Source: Alkalibacterium sp.
GTDB lineage: Bacteria > Bacillota > Bacilli > Lactobacillales > Carnobacteriaceae_A
Length of the DNA: 33,531 nucleotides
Reading direction: 5' to 3'
NCBI GenBank assembly: GCA_007692455.1
Contig: RECC01000033.1
Coordinates: 1 to 33,531 of the forward strand
The position numbers were made by a program, and so were the translations under genes. Below the pieces are notes generated by a model, which was not told where the DNA came from, searched no databases, and saw nothing but the letters and a program-made list of their open reading frames with translations. Below are positions 1 to 8,524 of this stretch, one piece after another (the first letter of the stretch is position 1; each line of letters starts with the position of its first letter).

Positions 1-95
1 CCACACCACATAATTCAACCACTTCAACCATAACAAAGCTGGACAGTTAGATTTACAAGACCATACAGTCTTCTCCTTCGTCTGATTTTGTTACT

Positions 96-1010
96 TTACT
101 CATAGTGCCTGTCCTTAGACCTACCTACCTTTTTGTAGTGAGTTTCTAAGGTATTACTTATCTTATACTTCGAAACCTCTCCTCCCATCCAATAAAAAAG
201 ATCCCGTGTTGTCATTTTTTTACGGGGGTATAACAATTTGTATTCATCAATGGCGTAGAGGATGGCCAACTGAATGGCTATCTGTTTTTTGCAGGTTAGA
301 CACCTGCAGCTCCTCTGAGTTAATACCACATTAAAGTTATTACACTGCGGACACTTAACGCCCTTTCTCAACTGCACATATTCATAAGGAGGTAGTTGTT
401 TTTGAAATGGAACTTCCTGTTGATTCATTGTCAACAAACGCTTGCCTAGAATGCGAGAAGAACTAGTCATAGGTTTACTCTGACTATTCATTTTTTTTAG
501 GAACGTATCCAGCTGAGTTGGCAAAATAATATTTTCAGGTGGATCTTTCGTGAACAATGTAAAACTCGGGTTTATACAAACAACTTTTCCGTCAACCGGT
601 ATTTGTACATTCCACTGTTTCAGTAACTGAGTCAAAATAGTTAAACTCCTGTTCAGCTGATCCAAAGGGCTGACTATCACATAACCATTCAGATTTGCAA
701 ACTCAACACCACTAAACTTGTACTCACCGTAATAGTTTTTTACTTCAAACACATAGAGACAACTTGCAGTAATAAGTATCGCATCTATTTGAGCACTCTT
801 ACCATTGATATTAAGCAGTAAATCACTAATATACACAGCCTCATTGTTAATAGCATCCATTATTTTTCTGTCAAAAATCTTTTCACCTTCGTATCCAGAT
901 TTAAGTGAACTATAGTAACTATCATCCTTTGGTAAGAGCTCAACGCGGTTGTGTAAAGCTTCCATTCCTCTCAGCAGACTTGATTTTTCTCTTTCTTTTA
1001 TCACATTCAT
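96..1010 (-). CDS. NERD-domain protein with C-terminal zinc ribbon
   Basis: A 304-residue protein with no signal peptide or membrane segment. Residues about 38-150 look like the NERD (nuclease-related) domain: a GYEGE motif near 39-43, then D76 and E89-V-K91, which fit the D...ExK arrangement of restriction-endonuclease-like folds. The C-terminal third has C220-x2-C223 and C237-x2-C240 (plus C235), a likely zinc ribbon, followed by a short basic region. The ATG at 1010 follows a GAGAGGAG ribosome site. It lies downstream of lisK, but a strong terminator separates the two, so it is probably its own unit. Its base composition looks more A/T-rich than the neighbours, which may point to later acquisition. 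Cellular role unknown; nuclease activity is inferred from the fold only. Confidence 0.8.
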   Translation of the reverse strand: MNVIKEREKSSLLRGMEALHNRVELLPKDDSYYSSLKSGYEGEKIFDRKIMDAINNEAVYISDLLLNINGKSAQIDAILITASCLYVFEVKNYYGEYKFSGVEFANLNGYVIVSPLDQLNRSLTILTQLLKQWNVQIPVDGKVVCINPSFTLFTKDPPENIILPTQLDTFLKKMNSQSKPMTSSSRILGKRLLTMNQQEVPFQKQLPPYEYVQLRKGVKCPQCNNFNVVLTQRSCRCLTCKKQIAIQLAILYAIDEYKLLYPRKKMTTRDLFYWMGGEVSKYKISNTLETHYKKVGRSKDRHYE

Positions 1011-1095
1011 TTCTTCACTCCTCTCTCTATATAGTATTACCCAAATATTTTATTACTCACGAATGTCTTTGCTTTAAAGTCTTTGAAAGCAGAAA

Positions 1096-1120
1096 AAGGT
1101 CCGGCACATGGCCGGACCTT
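1096..1120 (-). terminator. Intrinsic terminator of lisRK
   Basis: A perfect 10-base-pair GC-rich inverted repeat (AAGGTCCGGC / GCCGGACCTT) with a 5-base loop, followed on the minus strand by a T run. It lies 12 bases after the lisK stop codon. Confidence 0.9.
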
Positions 1121-1131
1121 ACTTAATTTAT

Positions 1132-2655
1132 CTAATCTTTTTCTGAGGTTTCAGTTTCTTCATCTTTGATGATAGGCAGTTCAATACGGAAAATAGATCC
1201 GTGATTCAAAACACTTTCTGCCCATATTTTACCGTGATAGCCTTCCACCAATTGCTTGGCAATGGATAATCCCAGACCATTACCGCCTTTATGACGGCTT
1301 CTGGCTTTGTCCACACGGTAAAATCGGTTAAAGATTTTAACCGTATCTTCCTGTGTCATACCTTCTCCGTAATCCTGAATAGCTATCTGAACAGTTGAGC
1401 CATGGCCGGACACACTCAGATGTACTTCCTGACGGTCTGTGGAGTATTTCACTGCATTATCCAGTAAAATAATCAGAATCTGTTCCAGGTGGTTACGGTA
1501 GATATTGACGTGCACATCATCTTCCAGATCATCATCGAGGATGAACATGAAATCCGGATGGACCAGTTTAAAGTTATTGTAGGTCTGATGAATGATTTCA
1601 GTGATGGCTGTTCGCTCGTTTTTATAATGAATCTCGACTTGCTCGGCACGAGACAAGTCCAGCATTTCCTGAACCAGACTCTTCATGCGTTCTATCTCCT
1701 GAAGAGATGCACTCAAGGATTCATCCAGAACTACCGGGTCATCTTTCCCCCAACGGTTCAAGAGCTTCATATGGCCTTCAACGACGGCGACCGGTGTTCT
1801 GAGTTCGTGGGAAACATCCTCCACGAACTGTTTCTGCTGCTCGATATTTCGCTGCATCCGGTCGAGCATGGCATTATAGGCGTTGGCCAGTTCGGTCAGT
1901 TCATCATTGCCGTCTCCAACATCGATGCGTTCTTCCGATTCCGGGTCCTTTTCAATGATATGCATGGCTTCAGTCAATCGCCTGATAGGCTGCAGGAATG
2001 ATATCGCAATGATATACCCAATGACTCCACTGAACAGGAGCGCAATGACGCCTGTCAGTAAAATAGCTCCCAGTACACTCCTGAATAGCTGATGATAGGA
2101 AGACAGGGTGTTAATCACCTGAATATAACCTATCTTTTCATTATTCAAAAAGGAATAGACCGGTGTCACGGCTGAAAGAGACTCACCGTAAGGGCCTTCC
2201 TGCACATTTTCAATCTGCAGGTTTTCCCGGGTTTCAAATCCGACATCTACTGAGGTCGTTTCATATAACAGTTCTTCATTTGGGCTGTAGACACGAATAA
2301 CAATGCTGCCCTGACTCGCTCGAAGCGGTGTACTTCTCTGGTTTTGAGTTTCCTCCATGATGGGCATTTCAGGGGTCAAGTATAGCTCCTGCTGATCTAA
2401 CGTTTCTTCTACATCACTTTCATCCAGTTCATAGAAATGCTGTCCGAAACGTTCGGTTAAGTTAAACACGACGTTTCGAACAGCCTGTTGTTCATTATCC
2501 ATCATGATTTGCTGAAAGGTAATAAACAGTATAGTAGAGAATATTGTATACGTTAGAAACAGTGCAATTGCAGCCCCGATTGTCCACTTCCATCTCAAAG
2601 AAATCCGTTTCTCCTGATTCACAGCAGTTGTATCTAAGGCTGCTTGTGGTTTCAC
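1132..2655 (-). CDS. lisK: Sensor histidine kinase, LisK/EtaS/CsrS type
   Basis: Membrane sensor kinase of 507 residues, partner of the response regulator just upstream. TM1 is about residues 24-48 and TM2 about 192-220, with an extracytoplasmic sensor of about 140 residues between them. A HAMP linker follows (about 220-272), then HisKA with the H-box SHELRTP (phospho-acceptor H283), then HATPase_c with the N-box LDNAVKYS, G1 DYGEGM and G2 GNGLGLS. All catalytic motifs are intact. The GTG start overlaps the lisR stop (GTGA), so the two are translationally coupled. The gnd-lisR-lisK order matches Listeria LisRK and Enterococcus faecalis EtaRS as I remember them, where the pair governs envelope and acid stress; the specific signal here is not known. 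Confidence 0.88.
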   Translation of the reverse strand: MKPQAALDTTAVNQEKRISLRWKWTIGAAIALFLTYTIFSTILFITFQQIMMDNEQQAVRNVVFNLTERFGQHFYELDESDVEETLDQQELYLTPEMPIMEETQNQRSTPLRASQGSIVIRVYSPNEELLYETTSVDVGFETRENLQIENVQEGPYGESLSAVTPVYSFLNNEKIGYIQVINTLSSYHQLFRSVLGAILLTGVIALLFSGVIGYIIAISFLQPIRRLTEAMHIIEKDPESEERIDVGDGNDELTELANAYNAMLDRMQRNIEQQKQFVEDVSHELRTPVAVVEGHMKLLNRWGKDDPVVLDESLSASLQEIERMKSLVQEMLDLSRAEQVEIHYKNERTAITEIIHQTYNNFKLVHPDFMFILDDDLEDDVHVNIYRNHLEQILIILLDNAVKYSTDRQEVHLSVSGHGSTVQIAIQDYGEGMTQEDTVKIFNRFYRVDKARSRHKGGNGLGLSIAKQLVEGYHGKIWAESVLNHGSIFRIELPIIKDEETETSEKD

Positions 2656-3344
2656 GTACGCATCACGTATCCCGTTCCTCGTACAGTTTGAATATAGCTT
2701 TCCTTACCGGCTACATCAATTTTATTTCTCAGGTAACGAATATAAACATCGACAACATTGGTTTCAACCTCAGTCTCATAACCCCAGACTTTATTTAATA
2801 ATACTTCACGGGATAAGACAACGTTGACGTTCTCCATCAGTTCGACAAGTAATTCGTATTCTCTTTTAGTTAGTTCAATGACTTCATCGCCGCGTTTTAC
2901 TACACGGTTCTCTTTTTCAACAGTAATGTCCTTGTATGTGATGGTCGTCTGACGACTGACATTTTCTTCTGTCTCAATTTCAATTCGACGAAGCAATGCA
3001 CGCATACGTGCCAGAAGCTCTTCAATCGCAAACGGCTTAACGACATAATCGTCAGCTCCGTGATCAAAACCGGATACGCGGTCAATGATTGAATCACGTG
3101 CAGTCATCATAATAATCGGCACATTGCTGACTTGACGAATACGTCGGGCTACATCAATTCCATTCAATTCCGGAAGCATTAAATCCAGAAGAATGATATC
3201 CCAGGAGAACTCATCACTGATAGCTGCCTCCAGACCGGAACGGCCGTCAAAGCGCACTTCAGTTTTAAATCCTTCATGGTTCAGTTCAAGTTCGACAAAG
3301 CGAGCCAGGTTTTTTTCATCTTCAATAATTAAAATATTTGCCAC
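2652..3344 (-). CDS. lisR: OmpR-family response regulator, LisR/CsrR type
   Basis: Response regulator of 230 residues: a receiver domain with the acidic pocket near the N-terminus (IIEDE), phospho-acceptor D54 (LLDLMLP), T81 and K103 (VVKPF), then an OmpR/PhoB winged helix ending in the family signature VVDVYIRYLRNKID...YIQTVRGTGYV. The sequence is very close to streptococcal CsrR/CovR and staphylococcal ArlR. I place the start at the GTG at 3344, because AAGGAG lies 8 bases upstream of it; the in-frame GTG at 3353 abuts the same ribosome site and would be too close. It overlaps lisK by four bases and follows gnd. Its target operators cannot be named from this sequence. Confidence 0.9.
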   Translation of the reverse strand: MANILIIEDEKNLARFVELELNHEGFKTEVRFDGRSGLEAAISDEFSWDIILLDLMLPELNGIDVARRIRQVSNVPIIMMTARDSIIDRVSGFDHGADDYVVKPFAIEELLARMRALLRRIEIETEENVSRQTTITYKDITVEKENRVVKRGDEVIELTKREYELLVELMENVNVVLSREVLLNKVWGYETEVETNVVDVYIRYLRNKIDVAGKESYIQTVRGTGYVMRT

Positions 3345-3481
3345 TCTATTCACTCCTTGCTTAATTTACCTATTCACTATTCATAATTAATTCATTCAGG
3401 TCTAATAAATACTATCAGTAGGCCATTTTAGTGTACCATAATTTATTCTTAAAGGGAACGTGTGAATAAGTAATTATCGCC

Positions 3482-3510
3482 ATTATAACAGTAAAATAGC
3501 AGGCTTTCTA
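3482..3510 (-). promoter_or_regulatory. Predicted extended -10 promoter of lisR
   Basis: On the minus strand TAGAAA (3510-3505), a 17-base spacer and TATAAT (3487-3482) with an upstream TG (TGTTATAAT). It would give a 5' leader of roughly 130 bases before lisR. The -35 box and spacer lie inside the hairpin that may terminate gnd. Confidence 0.45.
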
Positions 3511-3529
3511 ATCGAAAACCCACTATTTT
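3493..3529 (-). terminator. Possible terminator of gnd
   Basis: The minus-strand RNA can form a 15-pair stem (AAAATAGTGGGTTTT with AAAGCCTGCTATTTT) that relies on several G-U pairs and pairs poorly in plus-strand RNA, so the orientation fits gnd. The trailing T run is weak, so termination may be partial and allow read-through into lisRK. Confidence 0.45.
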
Positions 3530-3562
3530 GCAATCTTTATTTAATTTAAGGTGAAATTGGGT

Positions 3563-5002
3563 TTAATCCCAGCTTTCTTCCCCTTCATTTCCATACCAGT
3601 CGAAGTGGAATGTTCCTTCTTTGTCCACACGTTCATACGTGTGCGCTCCGAAGTAATCACGCTGTGCCTGAATGATGTTGGCAGGCAGGCGTTCTGAACG
3701 GTAAGAGTCATAGTAGGCAATCGCTGATGAGAATGCCGGTACAGGCACACCAGCTTGAACAGCCAGGCCAACAAGGTCTCTCACCGATTGCTGATAACGC
3801 TCGGCAATATCCATGAAGTATTCATCCAGTACTAAGTTTTTCAACTCAGGTTCGCGTTCATAGGCTTCAGTGATTTTCTGCAGGAAACGGGCACGGATAA
3901 TACAGCCGGCACGGAATATCTTCGCAATTTCACCGTACTGGAGATCCCAGTTGTACTCTTTTGAAGCAGTACCCATTTGTGCAAAGCCTTGAGCATAACT
4001 CATAATCTTGCTGAAGTATAGGGCTTCACGCATTTTCTCAATTAATGCTGTTTTATCGCCATCAAACTCTTTGGTAGCCGGTTTAGGCAAGACTTTGCTT
4101 GCTGCTACGCGTTCCTCTTTCAAGGCTGAAATGTAACGCGCAAAGACAGACTCAGTAATAAGCGGCAGTGGTAATCCAAGATCAAGTGCACTCTGGGATG
4201 TCCATTTTCCTGTCCCTTTATTGCCGGCACGGTCTAAAATAACATCAATCATATGCTGACCAGTTTCTGCATCCTTTTTAGTCAAGGCATCTGCAGTAAT
4301 TTCAATAAGGAAACTATCGAGTTCGCCAGTGTTCCATTCTTTGAAGACATCAGCGATTTCTTCATTCGTCAAACCAAGCATGTCTTTCAGTAAATGGTAG
4401 GATTCTGCAATTAGCTGCATGTCCCCGTATTCGATTCCGTTATGAACCATTTTAACGTAATGACCTGCTCCGTTAGGACCAATGTAAGTCACACACGGTT
4501 CGCCGTCTGCAGGTGCTTTTGCAGCTATCTGTTCAAGAATAGGTGCCACTAAGTCATAGGCTTCCTTTTGACCACCAGGCATGATGGCAGGACCCAGCAA
4601 TGCGCCTTCTTCTCCGCCGGAAACACCCGTGCCGATAAAGTAGATACCGGAATCTTCAAGTTCTTTACTGCGTCGAATAGTGTCCTGATAGAATGTATTT
4701 CCTCCATCAATCAGTACGTCGCCTTTATCCAGGTGTGGCAATAACTGGTTGATGACAGCATCGGTTCCTTTACCTGCCTGAACCATCAAGACAATTTTAC
4801 GAGGGGTTTCCAGATTATTTACAAATTCTTCCAGCTCATATGCCGGAGTTAAATTTTTATCCGGGTTTTCCTTAATAACGCCTTCAGTTTTTGACCCGGT
4901 ACGATTATAAATCGCAACAGAATATCCTCTGCTCTCAATATTCAAGGCCAGGTTCTTACCCATTACCGCCATACCAATAACGCCGATTTGTTGCTTGCTC
5001 AT
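3563..5002 (-). CDS. gnd: 6-phosphogluconate dehydrogenase, decarboxylating
   Basis: Oxidises and decarboxylates 6-phosphogluconate to ribulose 5-phosphate with NADP+ in the oxidative pentose phosphate pathway (cytoplasm). Length 479 is normal for the long dimeric family. Visible: the N-terminal nucleotide-binding motif GVIGMAVMG (7-15) with IYNRT (31-35), the substrate loop SGGEEGA (128-134), and the catalytic block K184-MVHN188-GIE191. The C-terminal helical domain is complete. The start ATG has AAGGAG upstream. It lies directly upstream of lisRK, as I recall for Listeria and Enterococcus; whether they share a transcript depends on the weak hairpin between them. Confidence 0.97.
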   Translation of the reverse strand: MSKQQIGVIGMAVMGKNLALNIESRGYSVAIYNRTGSKTEGVIKENPDKNLTPAYELEEFVNNLETPRKIVLMVQAGKGTDAVINQLLPHLDKGDVLIDGGNTFYQDTIRRSKELEDSGIYFIGTGVSGGEEGALLGPAIMPGGQKEAYDLVAPILEQIAAKAPADGEPCVTYIGPNGAGHYVKMVHNGIEYGDMQLIAESYHLLKDMLGLTNEEIADVFKEWNTGELDSFLIEITADALTKKDAETGQHMIDVILDRAGNKGTGKWTSQSALDLGLPLPLITESVFARYISALKEERVAASKVLPKPATKEFDGDKTALIEKMREALYFSKIMSYAQGFAQMGTASKEYNWDLQYGEIAKIFRAGCIIRARFLQKITEAYEREPELKNLVLDEYFMDIAERYQQSVRDLVGLAVQAGVPVPAFSSAIAYYDSYRSERLPANIIQAQRDYFGAHTYERVDKEGTFHFDWYGNEGEESWD

Positions 5003-5130
5003 ATTCGATCTCCTTCCAATTTTAGACCGCTGGTTAAGATTTTTAGTGATTTTCAGCAGTAAACTCTCTCATTAATAGTAACAAAATTTGAACACTTTTG
5101 GAACACTCTTCTATTGCCCTTCATATAGAC

Positions 5131-5159
5131 TTGCAATTTCGACTTACTTTGAGTAAACT
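5131..5159 (+). promoter_or_regulatory. Predicted promoter of the DUF4044 peptide gene
   Basis: TTGCAA (5131-5136), 17-base spacer, TAAACT (5154-5159). It is the only good plus-strand promoter-like pair before the small gene at 5197. Confidence 0.4.
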
Positions 5160-5196
5160 AAGACGTGAAAGAATCAAGGAAAGTGGGTGTACACTT

Positions 5197-5319
5197 ATGC
5201 CTAATAAACAACGTGAAAAAGGATCAACCAGTTTAGCGTCTAAAGTTATAATCTGGGTTTTAGTCCTTTCAATGGCGATTCCAGCCTTTGCCTCTATCTT
5301 AAGTATTGCCTTTCAATAA
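5197..5319 (+). CDS. Small DUF4044-type single-span membrane protein
   Basis: A 40-residue peptide: a short basic N-terminus (MPNKQREKG), then one hydrophobic helix (about residues 14-38) ending in IAFQ. Size and layout fit the DUF4044 family of small Firmicutes membrane peptides, whose function is not established. I chose ATG 5197; a purine-rich AAGGAAAG lies about 14 bases upstream, somewhat far, so the ribosome site is not ideal. The gene is on the opposite strand to gnd and recN, has its own predicted promoter and runs into a hairpin-plus-T-run terminator, which supports it being a real independent gene. Confidence 0.65.
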   Translation: MPNKQREKGSTSLASKVIIWVLVLSMAIPAFASILSIAFQ

Positions 5320-5352
5320 TACAGAATCTAAACCCTTCTTAAATCCTTTCTT

Positions 5353-5380
5353 AACCCGAATGGATTAAGCGGGGTTTTTT
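5353..5380 (+). terminator. Terminator of the DUF4044 gene, overlapping the recN 3' end
   Basis: AACCCG pairs with CGGGGTT (one bulged base) around an 11-base loop, followed by T6. It lies partly inside the last codons of recN, so the small gene and recN end tail to tail. Confidence 0.6.
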
Positions 5381-7086
5381 GCTGTCTTTTTCTTCCGATC
5401 CGCTAGTTTAAGCAGTTCTTCTGCCGTTTCAACAGTCAGTTGAGTCAGTTCTTCACCTGACAACATGCGGGCAATTTCTTCTGTCCGGTCTGCTTTGACT
5501 ATTTGTTCGACAAAGGTTCGCGTGCGATCTTCATTAACTTCTTTGCGAATATACAAGTGGTGGTCCGCCATCGCAGCTACTTGAGGCAGGTGAGTAATAC
5601 ACAGTACTTGGGAATGCGAAGCTACTGAATGAATCTTGTCCGCAATAGCCTGCGCCACCCGTCCACTGACCCCTGTATCCACCTCATCAAATATGATACT
5701 GGTAATGCCTTGAGAATGAGAGAAGATAGTTTTCATCGCCAGCATCATCCGGGACAATTCTCCACCCGAGGCCACTTTGGACAGCGGCTTCAAAGGTTCA
5801 CCGGGATTGGTTGCAACGTGAAATTCCACTTTGTCCATTCCGTTGTCGTTCAGCTTACTGCCTGAGTCACTAGAAGAACTGACAGCTTTAAACTGAACAG
5901 AAAATTTCACTTTTTCCATATACAGCTGATTCAACTGCTCGAGAATGGATGTTTCAAGGGACTTTGCAGTTCTTTTTCGTATAGCTGATAGTTTTTCAGC
6001 TATCTGGAGCGCTTCTTGTCTCAAAGCTGTTGTCTTCTGAGCCAGTGAATCAACCTGATCTTCCCGGTTCTCGAGTTTTTCCAGTTCTGCCTCTGCCTGA
6101 TTATAATGAGTCAGGATGTCATCAATGGAATGCCCGTATTTCCGCTTCAATTGCTGGATGAGATTCAGGCGCTCTTCTATTTCATTTAAACGCTCTTCAT
6201 CATACTCGAGCTGATCCATTTCACTGTACACATCACTTGATACTTCCTGAAGCTGAAAGAACGCACTCGAGAGTGTGTCGGCAATCTGCTTGAAAGACTC
6301 ATCGATTTCACTAATGCCTTGCATTCGCTCCATTGCCTGACCGACCAAATCCAAACCACTCAACTCTTCTCCTTGTAGCAGAGAATACGTTGTGGACAAG
6401 GCTTCGACAATTGCCTGATGGTTTGTCAGTTTCTGTTCTTCTTCCTTCAACTCATCTTCTTCATTGGCTTTCAGCTTAGCTGCTGAGATTTCATCTACCT
6501 GGTATTTCAGTACATCTATGCGCTGAGCCAGTTCCTGCTCGTTAAATTCCCAGTTTCTGCGTTCCCGTTCCAGCCTCCGCAATTCCTTGTACACAACTGC
6601 GTAGTCCTGTTTCAGCACAGCAAGTTCTTTAGAGCCGAAATAATCCAATAAATAAATATGATTTTCAGGTACCATCAATTCCTGGTGTTCATTTTGACCA
6701 TGTATATCGATAAGCTGACTGCCAATCTCTTTTAGAATGGCAATTGTTACAATACTGCCATTGATTCGGCAGACATTTCTCCCCGAAGAGAAAATCTCTC
6801 TTTGTATTAAAAGCGTCTGTTCTTCTGCTTCTATTTCGTTCTGCTTTAAAAGCTCTGAAAGTATCTCTGTAGGCTTGTAGGTGAACTGTCCTTCCAGAAT
6901 ACATTTTTTTGAACCATGTCGGACGAATTCACTCGATCCTCTTCCACCGGCCAGCAGACCTACTGCATCTATGATAATGGATTTCCCTGCACCTGTTTCA
7001 CCCGTCAGGACCGTCATGCCTTTTCTAAAATCCAGAGACAGGTCTTCTATAATTGCAAAATCTTTAATTTTCAACGATTCAAGCAA
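5365..7086 (-). CDS. recN: DNA repair protein RecN
   Basis: SMC-like ATPase acting early in double-strand-break repair, 573 residues (usual length). Walker A GETGAGKS is at residues 29-36; a long charged coiled coil spans about 150-390; the ABC signature (GGELSRMMLAMK), Walker B (IIFDEVDTGVSG) and the H-loop (THLPQVAAMADHH) follow in order. The start codon is TTG at 7086: AGGAGG (7094-7099) is 7 bases upstream and the peptide begins MLESLKIKDFAII as in the family, so TTG is well supported. It lies about 27 bases after argR, the usual argR-recN pairing. Confidence 0.97.
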   Translation of the reverse strand: MLESLKIKDFAIIEDLSLDFRKGMTVLTGETGAGKSIIIDAVGLLAGGRGSSEFVRHGSKKCILEGQFTYKPTEILSELLKQNEIEAEEQTLLIQREIFSSGRNVCRINGSIVTIAILKEIGSQLIDIHGQNEHQELMVPENHIYLLDYFGSKELAVLKQDYAVVYKELRRLERERRNWEFNEQELAQRIDVLKYQVDEISAAKLKANEEDELKEEEQKLTNHQAIVEALSTTYSLLQGEELSGLDLVGQAMERMQGISEIDESFKQIADTLSSAFFQLQEVSSDVYSEMDQLEYDEERLNEIEERLNLIQQLKRKYGHSIDDILTHYNQAEAELEKLENREDQVDSLAQKTTALRQEALQIAEKLSAIRKRTAKSLETSILEQLNQLYMEKVKFSVQFKAVSSSSDSGSKLNDNGMDKVEFHVATNPGEPLKPLSKVASGGELSRMMLAMKTIFSHSQGITSIIFDEVDTGVSGRVAQAIADKIHSVASHSQVLCITHLPQVAAMADHHLYIRKEVNEDRTRTFVEQIVKADRTEEIARMLSGEELTQLTVETAEELLKLADRKKKTAKNPA

Positions 7087-7113
7087 AGATTAACCTCCTA
7101 CTCCTAAACATAA

Positions 7114-7563
7114 TTAAATAAAGGATATGATTCTTCTCTGGAAACTTTCAGCCTTATCTGTATCCCGACAAATGACCAGCACCGTATCATCTCCAGCCAC
7201 GCAGCCGAACACTTCCTGATAACTGGCTGTTTCGACAAGATTTCCGAGTGCAAATGCATTTCCCGGCAGTGTTTTAATGAGAACAAATTCTTTCTGAGTA
7301 TCAATGGAGACAAAAGCATCTTTCATCAGCCGTGCCAGCTTCTTGGACACGTTGTAGTTCATCTCAGGTGGAAGATTGTACTGGTAGCCGCCATCTTTTG
7401 CAGGAACTTTTATAAGCTGCAGTTCCTTGATGTCTCTTGAGATAGTTGCCTGGGTGATATCAATCCCCTTTTTCTGTAATATCTCGACAAAATCTTCCTG
7501 CTTACGTATGACTTCCTGCTCAACTAATTGTCTAAGCAGTTGATGCCGTTCCTTCTTTTTCAC
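7114..7563 (-). CDS. argR: Arginine repressor ArgR/AhrC
   Basis: Arginine-responsive hexameric regulator of arginine synthesis and breakdown. 149 residues from the GTG at 7563. The N-terminal winged helix includes the recognition helix ITQATISRDIKELQL; the C-terminal domain has the arginine-binding and trimerisation segment with GCVAGDDTVLVICR. The GTG at 7563 has AGGAG 8 bases upstream and gives the normal family N-terminus; an in-frame GTG three codons earlier is overlapped by that same ribosome site. It precedes recN and follows tlyA. An ARG-box-like palindrome in its leader suggests self-control. Confidence 0.94.
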   Translation of the reverse strand: MKKKERHQLLRQLVEQEVIRKQEDFVEILQKKGIDITQATISRDIKELQLIKVPAKDGGYQYNLPPEMNYNVSKKLARLMKDAFVSIDTQKEFVLIKTLPGNAFALGNLVETASYQEVFGCVAGDDTVLVICRDTDKAESFQRRIISFI

Positions 7564-7598
7564 TCGATTCACTCCTAGTTCTATTTATAACCTAAAAG

Positions 7599-7612
7599 GG
7601 TATATTTATGCA
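7599..7612 (-). promoter_or_regulatory. ARG-box-like operator in the argR leader
   Basis: TGCATAAATATACC on the minus strand resembles the ArgR/AhrC half-site pair (TGMATA...TATKCA) with one or two mismatches. It lies just after the expected transcription start of the argR promoter, a suitable position for autorepression. Match is by eye only. Confidence 0.35.
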
Positions 7613-7625
7613 TTATATCCCCTTG

Positions 7626-7654
7626 ATTATACTGCATAATCTGCTCAGTTCCAA
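7626..7654 (-). promoter_or_regulatory. Predicted SigA promoter of argR-recN
   Basis: TTGGAA (7654-7649), exact 17-base spacer, perfect TATAAT (7631-7626) on the minus strand. It would let argR-recN be transcribed separately from the upstream xseA-tlyA genes; no terminator is visible between tlyA and this promoter. Confidence 0.65.
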
Positions 7655-7699
7655 TAGAAACAAATCAGTATTGAAAAGAAAGTCGTCTAACTGCTGTTT

Positions 7700-8503
7700 T
7701 TAGCTGAACAATGTCTCATCAATCAGCTCACTATGTTCTTTTTCTTTTACCTGCTCAGTAGGCGACTCTTTTTTTATATACGCTAAAAATTCTTTGTTTC
7801 CTTTGCCGCCTTTAATGGGGGACTGAATAATACGTTTAACAGTAAAGTCCATATCATGCAAAAAGGAGACAATTCGTTCCAGTACATAGCGGTGAACATC
7901 AGGATCACTGACTATTCCACCTTCACCAACCATTTCTCTTCTTGCTTCAAACTGGGGTTTAATTAAAGCAACCACTTCTCCGTCTTCCTCCAGTATAGGC
8001 TTCAAAGCAGGGAAGATTTTTTCCAATGATATAAAAGACACATCGATTGAGGCAAAATGTGGTCGTCCCTCTTTGAAATCATCAGGTACTGCGGTACGGA
8101 AGTTAGTCTGTTCCATAACGACTACCCGTTCGTCCGTTCTCAGTTTCCAGGCCAGTTGATTTGTGCCGACATCTAATGCATAAACCAGTCTAGCACCATT
8201 TCGCAGCGACACATCTGTAAAACCACCAGTGGATGCGCCTATATCAAGGACAGTTTTTCCATTCAAGTCAATGTTGAATGCTTCTAAAGCCTTTTCCAAC
8301 TTAAGACCGCCCCTGCTTACATAAGGCTGGTCTGCCCCTTTGACATAAACCAGTGTCGTCTGAGGCAGTTTTTCACCTGCTGTAAATATCTGTTCCTCTT
8401 TACTGGTGTAAACTTTTCCCGTCATAATCAATCTCTGCGCCTTTTCTTTCGTATCGGCCCATCCCTGTTCTATCAGCAGGTCATCTGCGCGCGCTTTTTT
8501 CAT
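7700..8503 (-). CDS. tlyA: TlyA family rRNA methyltransferase / hemolysin-like protein
   Basis: 267 residues. The N-terminal S4 RNA-binding domain (about 4-64, beginning KKARADDLLIEQG) is followed by an FtsJ/RrmJ-type SAM methyltransferase domain with the motif I sequence VLDIGASTGGFTD and the conserved YALDVGTNQL. TlyA enzymes 2'-O-methylate rRNA; homologues are often labelled hemolysins. I start at ATG 8503, because GGAGGAG is 7 bases upstream; the ATG at 8509 sits one base from it. The ribosome site lies between the ispA stop and this start, so expression is tied to the xseA-xseB-ispA-tlyA unit. Substrate nucleotides cannot be told from sequence. Confidence 0.9.
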   Translation of the reverse strand: MKKARADDLLIEQGWADTKEKAQRLIMTGKVYTSKEEQIFTAGEKLPQTTLVYVKGADQPYVSRGGLKLEKALEAFNIDLNGKTVLDIGASTGGFTDVSLRNGARLVYALDVGTNQLAWKLRTDERVVVMEQTNFRTAVPDDFKEGRPHFASIDVSFISLEKIFPALKPILEEDGEVVALIKPQFEARREMVGEGGIVSDPDVHRYVLERIVSFLHDMDFTVKRIIQSPIKGGKGNKEFLAYIKKESPTEQVKEKEHSELIDETLFS

Positions 8504-8524
8504 AACCATGCTCCTCCAGTTGTC

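Noticed and set aside
1489-2001. A 170-codon plus-strand frame opposite lisK
   Set aside because: It is fully inside the kinase gene, lacks a ribosome site and has no family resemblance; a shadow of the real gene.
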